Assembly: GCA_010021705.1 (NCBI GenBank)
Contig: RGMU01000042.1
Span: 1-9,990, forward strand
Length of the DNA: 9,990 nt
Direction of reading: 5' to 3'
Source: Chitinophagia bacterium
Lineage (GTDB): Bacteria > Bacteroidota > Bacteroidia > Chitinophagales > Chitinophagaceae
Made by a program: the position numbers and the translations under genes. The stretch's first letter is position 1. Each line of letters starts with the position of its first letter. The notes under the pieces are model-generated. The model made no database searches. It saw only the letters and a program-made list of their open reading frames with translations, and was not told where the DNA came from. Positions 6,302 through 9,990 of this stretch are shown here, piece after piece.

Positions 6302-7123
6302 ATGCCGCACCAACTGCTTAAAGGAAAAAAAGGAATCATATTTGGCGCATTAGATGAGCGTTCCATAGCATGGAAAACCGCCTTGGCAGCCGTTGCCGAA
6401 GGTGCTGAAATAACGCTTTCCAACGCTCCCATAGCCCTTAGAATGGGCAAAATAAACGAGCTTGCCAAGCAATGTAATGCAGAAGTAATAGCCGCAGATG
6501 CCACCGTAGATGCCGACCTTGATGCCCTTATGGCAAAAGCTATGGAAATACATGGCGGTAAAATAGATTTTATATTGCACAGCATTGGCATGTCGCCCAA
6601 TGTGCGTAAAAACATTAGCTATACGGCTTCTAATCATGAAAATTTCTTAAAAACATTAGACATATCTGCCCTTTCCCTGCACCGAGTGCTACAAAGTGCC
6701 ATGAAAGCCGATGCGCTAAACGAATGGGGTTCGGTGGTGGCTTTAAGCTACATAGCAGCACAACGCACCTTTCCGGGCTACAACGACATGGCAGATGCCA
6801 AAGCAGTGTTAGAAAGCATTGCGCGTAGCTTTGGCTACCACTACGGCTTTGCTAAAAAAGTGCGTGTAAACACCATTTCTCAATCGCCTACAATAACCAC
6901 GGCAGGTTCAGGCGTAGCAGGCTTTGATGCGTTTTTTGACTATGCCGAAAAAATGTCCCCTTTAGGCAATGCCTCTGCCGAAGAGTGTGCCAACTTTTGC
7001 ATCATGCTGTTCAGCGACTACACCCGCAGGGTAACCATGCAAAACCTGTTCCATGACGGAGGCTTTTCATTTACCGGGGTCAGTAGCCAAATTATAGAGC
7101 AGATGATGACTAAAGAACAATAA
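6302..7123 (+). CDS. fabI: Enoyl-[acyl-carrier-protein] reductase (NADH), FabI
   Basis: This 273-residue SDR enzyme reduces trans-2-enoyl-ACP in the last step of each fatty-acid elongation round, in the cytoplasm. FabI-specific features are the nucleotide-binding GALDERSIAW (15-24, matching GVASKLSIAY of E. coli), ILHSIGM (91-97), and the FabI active site in which Tyr160 and Lys167 are separated by six residues (GYNDMADAK), with Tyr150 at the place of E. coli Tyr146. The substrate loop INTI/SQSPTITTAGSG (~190-204) and the end 'HDGGFSFTG' fit as well. The length is typical. The ATG at 6302 begins 'MPHQLLKGKKGIIFGA', leaving the normal short lead before beta-1. It is first in a tight group with porQ and murI. 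As a FabI-type enzyme it belongs to the class usually sensitive to triclosan; that is family knowledge, not shown here. Confidence 0.96.
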   Translation: MPHQLLKGKKGIIFGALDERSIAWKTALAAVAEGAEITLSNAPIALRMGKINELAKQCNAEVIAADATVDADLDALMAKAMEIHGGKIDFILHSIGMSPNVRKNISYTASNHENFLKTLDISALSLHRVLQSAMKADALNEWGSVVALSYIAAQRTFPGYNDMADAKAVLESIARSFGYHYGFAKKVRVNTISQSPTITTAGSGVAGFDAFFDYAEKMSPLGNASAEECANFCIMLFSDYTRRVTMQNLFHDGGFSFTGVSSQIIEQMMTKEQ

Positions 7124-7152
7124 AAATACCCTAAAGCCGTTTAACAAAATAT

Positions 7153-8262
7153 ATGCGTTTTTACCGGTTTAGCTTTTTACTCCTATCATACGTTTGCTTG
7201 TCCATTGCGGTGTTAGCGCAAGTTACGGGGGGGCAGTTTGCGTTTGAATACCTGCGCTTGCCATCTTCGCCCTACGCAACGGCTATGGGCGGAATGTGCC
7301 CCACCGCTACTGCGCAAGATGTATCGCTTGCCGTGCAAAACCCCGCCCTTATGCGCCCCGGATTGCACAACCGGCTTTCTATGGGCTATAATAGCTACTA
7401 TGCAGGCATTGGTATTTCCAATATTGCCTACGGCTATCACGTGCCTTCGCTAAAAACTTCTTTTTTAGCAGCCATGCAATATGTTAATTATGGTAATTTT
7501 ACCCAAACAGACATTTACGGCAACGAATATGGCTCGTTTAAAGGAGCAGATTACATGCTTTCCCTAACCGCTTCTCGGCAATATTTAACCAAGTGGACTT
7601 ATGGGGCATCGCTCAAATATGCCCGTTCTTCGCTACAGCCTTATGAGGCTATTGCGCTGTTAGCCGATGTGGGTATTCACTATTATGACACAACATCGCT
7701 TATAAGCATAGGCGCAGTAGCTAAAAATTTGGGCGGTATTATCAAAAATTATAGCAATACAACTCCCGCAGAAGCCGTCCCCTTTGACTTGCAAATAGGT
7801 ATATCAAAACGGCTAAAACACACGCCTTTGCGCCTTTTTGCCACCTTTCATCACCTCTATGAATGGGATATAAGATACGACAATCCTGCCGACAATGTAA
7901 GCTCCGGCATATTAGGCGCAACCGATACCACCGCATCCACCAAAAAATATACCGTTAACAAATTTTTCAGGCACTGTATTTTTGGGGCAGAGGTGGCTTT
8001 GGGTAAGCACATTTTAGTTACCACATCATATAACACGCTGCGCCGCCAGGAATTGGCATTAAAAGCTAAACCGGGTGCCACAGGTTTTGCCTTTGGCGTA
8101 ACGCTTCTCTTCAACAAGTTAGACCTGCACTATGGGCGAAGCATATACCACGTAGCCGGTGCTTATAACGAATTTAGCCTTAGCGTTCCATTGCAAAAAA
8201 TGATTAGCATTAACGGAGGCAAAATGGCTTCTCTTTGGAACGCAGAATACCCTAATTGGTAA
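7153..8262 (+). CDS. porQ: Type IX secretion system protein PorQ (PorV/PorQ outer-membrane family)
   Basis: This 369-residue predicted outer-membrane barrel has a signal peptide at residues 1-22 (RFSFLLLSYVCLSIAVLA, then QVTGG). The mature start 'GGQFAFEYLRLPSSPYATAMGG' and the following 'DVSLAVQNPALMRPGLHNRLSMGYNSYYAGI' are the usual PorQ signature; 'QYVNYGNFTQTDIYGNEYGSF' and 'PFDLQIGISKRLKHTPLR' fit the same family. In Porphyromonas gingivalis, PorQ works with PorU, PorV and PorZ in the surface complex that cuts the sorting domain off cargo and attaches it to lipopolysaccharide. It starts 29 nt after fabI and ends 7 nt before murI, so it is probably co-transcribed with both. A cargo gene with the matching sorting domain lies at 1617-2692. 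The main alternative would be a PorV/PorP-like paralogue, but the N-terminal motif favours PorQ. Confidence 0.9.
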   Translation: MRFYRFSFLLLSYVCLSIAVLAQVTGGQFAFEYLRLPSSPYATAMGGMCPTATAQDVSLAVQNPALMRPGLHNRLSMGYNSYYAGIGISNIAYGYHVPSLKTSFLAAMQYVNYGNFTQTDIYGNEYGSFKGADYMLSLTASRQYLTKWTYGASLKYARSSLQPYEAIALLADVGIHYYDTTSLISIGAVAKNLGGIIKNYSNTTPAEAVPFDLQIGISKRLKHTPLRLFATFHHLYEWDIRYDNPADNVSSGILGATDTTASTKKYTVNKFFRHCIFGAEVALGKHILVTTSYNTLRRQELALKAKPGATGFAFGVTLLFNKLDLHYGRSIYHVAGAYNEFSLSVPLQKMISINGGKMASLWNAEYPNW

Positions 8263-8269
8263 GCTACTT

Positions 8270-9091
8270 ATGAAAACACCCATAGGCATATTTGATTCAG
8301 GTTATGGGGGGCTAACCGTGTTTGCTGCCATAGCTGAATTGCTACCCCAATACGACTATGTTTATTTAGGCGATAATGCCCGCGCTCCTTACGGCAACCG
8401 CTCTTTTGAAACCATACACCAATATACGCTACAAGCCATAAAATGGCTTTTTGATAAGGGTTGCCCGCTTGTGGTCTTAGCTTGCAACACTGCATCGGCA
8501 AAGGCACTAAGCGAATTACAACAGCAAGACCTGCCTTGCATTGCACCGGAGAACAGGGTTTTAGGCGTTATTCGCCCCACAGCCGAAATTATTGGTAATT
8601 ACACCTCCACCGGGCACATAGGCATATTAGGCACTAAAGGTACTATTGCATCGGGGGCATATAAGGTGGAAATTCATAAGTTTTTTCCGGACTTGCAAGT
8701 ACATTCGCAAGCGTGCCCCTTATGGGTGCCACTAATAGAAACCAACGAATACACCCAACCAGGTGCACAGTTTTTTATTGATAAATACCTTGAGGCATTG
8801 CTATCGCAGCATAGTGCCATAGATGTGCTGTTATTGGCGTGCACCCACTATCCACTGCTTATTCCGCATATAAGACAATATACCGGCAATGCCATAAAAG
8901 TAGTAGCACAAGGGGGAATAGTAGCCCATAGTTTAGCAGACTATTTGCACCGCCACCCTGAAATGGAAACACGCCTTACCACCAATGGCACGGCGCAATT
9001 TTACACCACCGATGACCCCACCGACTTTAACACCCATGCCACCCTCTTTTACGGCAAACCCATAACAGCAATGGGGGCGCATTTGTCTTAA
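8270..9091 (+). CDS. murI: Glutamate racemase MurI
   Basis: This 273-residue cytoplasmic, cofactor-independent enzyme interconverts L- and D-glutamate, providing D-Glu for peptidoglycan. Both catalytic cysteines are present: Cys72 in LACNTASA and Cys191 in LACTHYPLL with neighbouring His193. Substrate-binding signatures are IFDSGYGGLTV (Asp9-Ser10) and YLGDNARAPYG (Tyr41-Gly42). The length is typical and there is no disruption. The ATG lies 7 nt after the porQ stop, implying co-transcription and possibly translational coupling. The next gene is convergent, so murI is the last gene of this transcript. In many Bacteroidota murI sits next to bamA/skp envelope genes; here it is instead with porQ. 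Confidence 0.98.
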   Translation: MKTPIGIFDSGYGGLTVFAAIAELLPQYDYVYLGDNARAPYGNRSFETIHQYTLQAIKWLFDKGCPLVVLACNTASAKALSELQQQDLPCIAPENRVLGVIRPTAEIIGNYTSTGHIGILGTKGTIASGAYKVEIHKFFPDLQVHSQACPLWVPLIETNEYTQPGAQFFIDKYLEALLSQHSAIDVLLLACTHYPLLIPHIRQYTGNAIKVVAQGGIVAHSLADYLHRHPEMETRLTTNGTAQFYTTDDPTDFNTHATLFYGKPITAMGAHLS

Positions 9092-9227
9092 CTCCCGGAA
9101 TGCAGTTGGTGGAGTTCAGGCAAATAGCACAGTTTTAAGAAATGCCTATATTCCCTAACCGCGCAAATGTGAAGAAAGTACTTGGAACAGCAACAGGGAT
9201 AATTTAATGTAGAGGCGATACACTAAG

Positions 9228-9239
9228 TATTTCGAAATA
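9228..9239. repeat. 12-bp perfect palindrome in the murI / barrel-gene convergent gap
   Basis: TATTTCGAAATA is self-complementary and lies in the 208-nt gap between the two convergent stops. The palindrome has no spare bases for a hairpin loop, so it is not a normal intrinsic terminator, and no GC-rich stem with a T run was found in the gap. Two weak nested pairings, GGAAT/ATTCC and AGGCA/TGCCT between about 9097 and 9154, are the only terminator-like elements seen after murI. Confidence 0.4.
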
Positions 9240-9299
9240 ATTTACCAATGGTTACTATCAAAAGTGCGGTATCTATCACCATTACTTTCGCTGAAGATA

Positions 9300-9990
9300 C
9301 TACCACCTAAACCCAACTTGGAGTGCTACAAACAATTCGTAAAAAGCAGGCACGGGTTCTTTGAATGCCATAAGCTGTATTTTATCGGAATAGTATTCAG
9401 CATTTATACCGGTTTCGGCAGCTAAGGTGGCTTTGGGTGAGGCGGCAAAGTCTATATGCAAGCAGGAACGTAAATAGCCTCCCGGAATGTACTGTATTTC
9501 GCCCAAGCCACTACTAAAGCCCGCACTGCCGTTAATGTAGCTTGTGTTCAGAAACTTGTTTTGGTCATCGGGAGAATATTTAATAGAGGTATTACCTACC
9601 ACATTAATGTAATAAGGCTTTAACATTCCCAACGAAAACCCTGCGGCTGTATTCCAATGTAGCGATATACTACCTTCTTCGGGTTTGCCGGCAAGCATCT
9701 TACGGTATCCTGCTCCTATTTTAAGGGCATAAAAGCTATTTATTTTGCCATAGATATAGGTGTTGCTATTACTACTCTGCCCTTTAACTGTGCCCTTCTT
9801 TATCTTCTCTTCTTTAGGGTCTTTCTTTTCGTTTATTTCAAATTGCAAATACTTTACGTTGTGGTATTTGTTAATTTGCTTAAAGTCATTTGTTTTCAGC
9901 TTACCAAGTTCTGAATACACACTCCAGCCGTTATTGTTAAATCGGTAGCCCAAGCTTAGTTCATGCGTTATAGGTTTGGGGGCTTTGGGC
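9300..9990 (-). CDS. Predicted outer-membrane beta-barrel protein, C-terminal part (5' end off window)
   Basis: This frame is open to the right edge, so only the last 229 residues are visible; a TTG at 9953 is not a real start, because the frame continues upstream as PKAPKPITHELSLGYRF. The sequence alternates aromatic/hydrophobic and polar residues as barrel strands do: SLGYRFNNNGWSVYSELG, YALKIGAGYRKMLAG, ISLHWNTAAGFSLGMLKPYYINVV and AAETGINAEYYSDKIQLMAF. It ends in VALQVGFRW, a terminal aromatic typical of outer-membrane barrels recognised by BamA. A charged loop (~50-70, NEKKDPKEEKIKKG) would face out or into the periplasm. The pattern resembles uncharacterised barrels seen widely in Bacteroidota, but I cannot name the family or function. 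It is convergent with murI, so it belongs to a different transcript. Confidence 0.6.
   Translation of the reverse strand, partial: PKAPKPITHELSLGYRFNNNGWSVYSELGKLKTNDFKQINKYHNVKYLQFEINEKKDPKEEKIKKGTVKGQSSNSNTYIYGKINSFYALKIGAGYRKMLAGKPEEGSISLHWNTAAGFSLGMLKPYYINVVGNTSIKYSPDDQNKFLNTSYINGSAGFSSGLGEIQYIPGGYLRSCLHIDFAASPKATLAAETGINAEYYSDKIQLMAFKEPVPAFYELFVALQVGFRW

Noticed and set aside
8268..8580. Minus-strand frames opposite murI
   Set aside because: They overlap the catalytic regions of murI and show no protein-like features.

Overview
The window looks like core chromosome from a Bacteroidota (Bacteroidetes) bacterium. Four things point there: a type IX secretion (T9SS) gene (porQ) and a protein with a T9SS C-terminal sorting domain; a Rho factor with a long disordered insert; promoters of the TTTG-N19/20-TAnnTTTG type with no clear Shine-Dalgarno sites; and a TonB-dependent receptor carrying an N-terminal carboxypeptidase-regulatory-like domain. 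Base composition and codon use look even throughout. I see no insertion sequence, tRNA, rRNA, CRISPR array or sign of recent transfer.

Left arm (1-2754, minus strand): one probable operon read right to left. It starts at a well-formed promoter (2724-2754). Its first gene encodes a secreted T9SS cargo protein that is split by a -1 frameshift near 2463-2470. A small PepSY-like periplasmic or secreted protein (1201-1605) follows, then a TonB-dependent receptor (1-1204) whose GTG start overlaps the previous stop by four bases (GTGA). The receptor runs off the left edge.

Centre (2859-6205, plus strand): an extended-SDR NAD(P)-dependent epimerase/reductase, diverging from the left operon and possibly translated from a near-leaderless mRNA, then rho with its own promoter and a leader of about 165 nt. 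Rho is 715 residues long because about 300 polar, low-complexity residues separate its N-terminal helical domain from its RNA-binding domain.

Right arm (6302-9091, plus strand): fabI, porQ and murI, with gaps of 29 and 7 nt, likely one operon. It joins the last step of fatty-acid elongation, a cell-surface component of the T9SS attachment complex, and D-glutamate supply for peptidoglycan, so the theme is envelope building. A 22-bp-period tandem repeat lies just upstream of fabI. After murI, a convergent minus-strand gene (9300 to the right edge) encodes the C-terminal part of a predicted outer-membrane beta-barrel protein.

Every gap between genes is shorter than about 210 nt. Nothing here amounts to a clearly new system. 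The items most worth a second look are the frameshifted T9SS cargo gene, the disordered Rho insert with its structured leader, and the tandem repeat before fabI.
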